Shown: piece by piece, positions 39,251 to 39,378 of the stretch | Layout: every line of letters begins with the position of its first letter | Position numbering within the stretch: the stretch's first letter is position 1 | NCBI GenBank assembly: GCA_016201865.1 | Contig: JACQCA010000044.1 | Coordinates: 1-39,378 of the forward strand | Reading direction: 5' to 3' | From: Nitrospirota bacterium | GTDB taxonomy: Bacteria; Nitrospirota; Nitrospiria; JACQBZ01 | Length of the DNA stretch: 39,378 bases | The notes under the pieces: generated by a model | What the model was told of the DNA's origin: nothing | What the model saw: only the letters and a program-made list of their open reading frames with translations | Database searches by the model: none | Position numbers and translations under genes: made by a program

Positions 39251-39378
39251 AGTGATAATGTCCGGTTCTGCCAAAGTAGAAATGTCCTCTTACTGATAGA
39301 CTCCCTGCTCCAATTAGGAGGGCAGGATGGTCAGAGAGGACAGGATACTCATGAGCATGAAGGAGTTGCAGCGGTTGC
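39251..39378 (+). mobile_element. Left end of an insertion sequence (cut by window edge)
   Basis: The segment from about 39251 has two direct copies of AATGTCC (39255-39261 and 39279-39285), the kind of repeated transposase-binding site seen at ends of ISNCY/IS481-like elements. A short leader with TAGGAGGG and a transposase-like start follow. The exact left boundary and the other end cannot be seen. Confidence 0.6.
39327..39378 (+). CDS. Transposase, N-terminal fragment (3' cut by window)
   Basis: Seventeen codons are visible: MVREDRILMSMKELQRL. TAGGAGGG lies five bases upstream of the ATG. The MSMKELQRL stretch resembles the start of ISNCY-group integrase-catalytic transposases, which continue into a helix-turn-helix. 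Too little is present to confirm the family or whether the gene is intact. Confidence 0.6.
   Translation, partial: MVREDRILMSMKELQRL

Noticed and set aside
1-39378. CRISPR array, phage genes, toxin-antitoxin or defence system
   Set aside because: No regularly spaced repeats and no marker proteins were seen; the only mobile DNA is the IS end at the right edge.

Overview
The window is a gene-dense stretch of chromosome from a Gram-negative-type (diderm) bacterium. It has many lipoprotein signal peptides, a periplasmic lytic transglycosylase, and high but not extreme G+C with abundant CGG/GCC codons. The gene mix (tal-pgi-type phosphoglucose isomerase, a MerA-like flavoprotein, DUF3467, an archaeal-genre PheRS) would fit Nitrospirota or another deep lineage. 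That placement is an inference of low to moderate confidence; no rRNA is present to fix it.

Layout. 1-3.6 kb, rightward: the end of one neutral-ceramidase-like gene, a complete second one, a small lipoprotein and an alpha/beta-hydrolase lipoprotein. 3.6-4.5 kb, leftward: DUF3467 protein and a lipoprotein. 4.65-9.9 kb, sugar phosphate genes: pgi, glucokinase (overlapping), a pyridine-nucleotide disulfide oxidoreductase-like flavoprotein, and convergent fructose-1,6-bisphosphatase. 10.07-11.2 kb: an AT-richer two-domain dCTP deaminase. 11.2-13.7 kb, leftward operon: a secreted protein, leucine dehydrogenase and a second secreted protein. 13.8-16.1 kb, rightward: ferredoxin-reductase-like flavoprotein, TauE/SafE permease and a membrane GGDEF protein. 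16.1-19.9 kb, leftward: SLC13-type transporter, tandem universal stress protein, a 31-residue all-basic bS22/AURKAIP1-like ribosomal peptide, a 75-residue protein and lipA. 20.0-22.8 kb: lipoprotein-nadB, convergent with a lytic transglycosylase. 23.0-27.5 kb: hsp20-clpB, a pseudo-receiver/Fis protein, HU and tRNA-Val(GAC). 27.8-31.0 kb: the classic thrS-infC-rpmI-rplT translation cluster. 31.1-34.4 kb: convergent archaeal-genre pheST. 34.4-39.2 kb, leftward: def-fmt, then htpX-rsmB-rpe-arsC. The right edge cuts the beginning of an insertion sequence.

Themes. Much of the right half serves translation: ThrRS, IF3, L35, L20, PheRS, tRNA-Val, formyltransferase, deformylase, rRNA methyltransferase and a tiny ribosomal peptide. 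The most striking point is that the bacterial pheST normally found after rplT is absent. An archaeal-genre PheRS pair lies there instead, inverted and with its own promoter.

Two further patterns recur. First, several promoters place the -10 box six bases before the ATG with no Shine-Dalgarno site (GGDEF gene, lipoprotein-nadB, def), which predicts leaderless mRNAs. Second, infC and rsmB both lack any AUG/GUG/UUG at their homology-defined N-termini, and each has an AUC placed correctly behind a purine-rich site. No CRISPR array, phage or toxin-antitoxin module was seen. All calls come from reading the sequence alone; promoter calls are consensus matches, not measurements.
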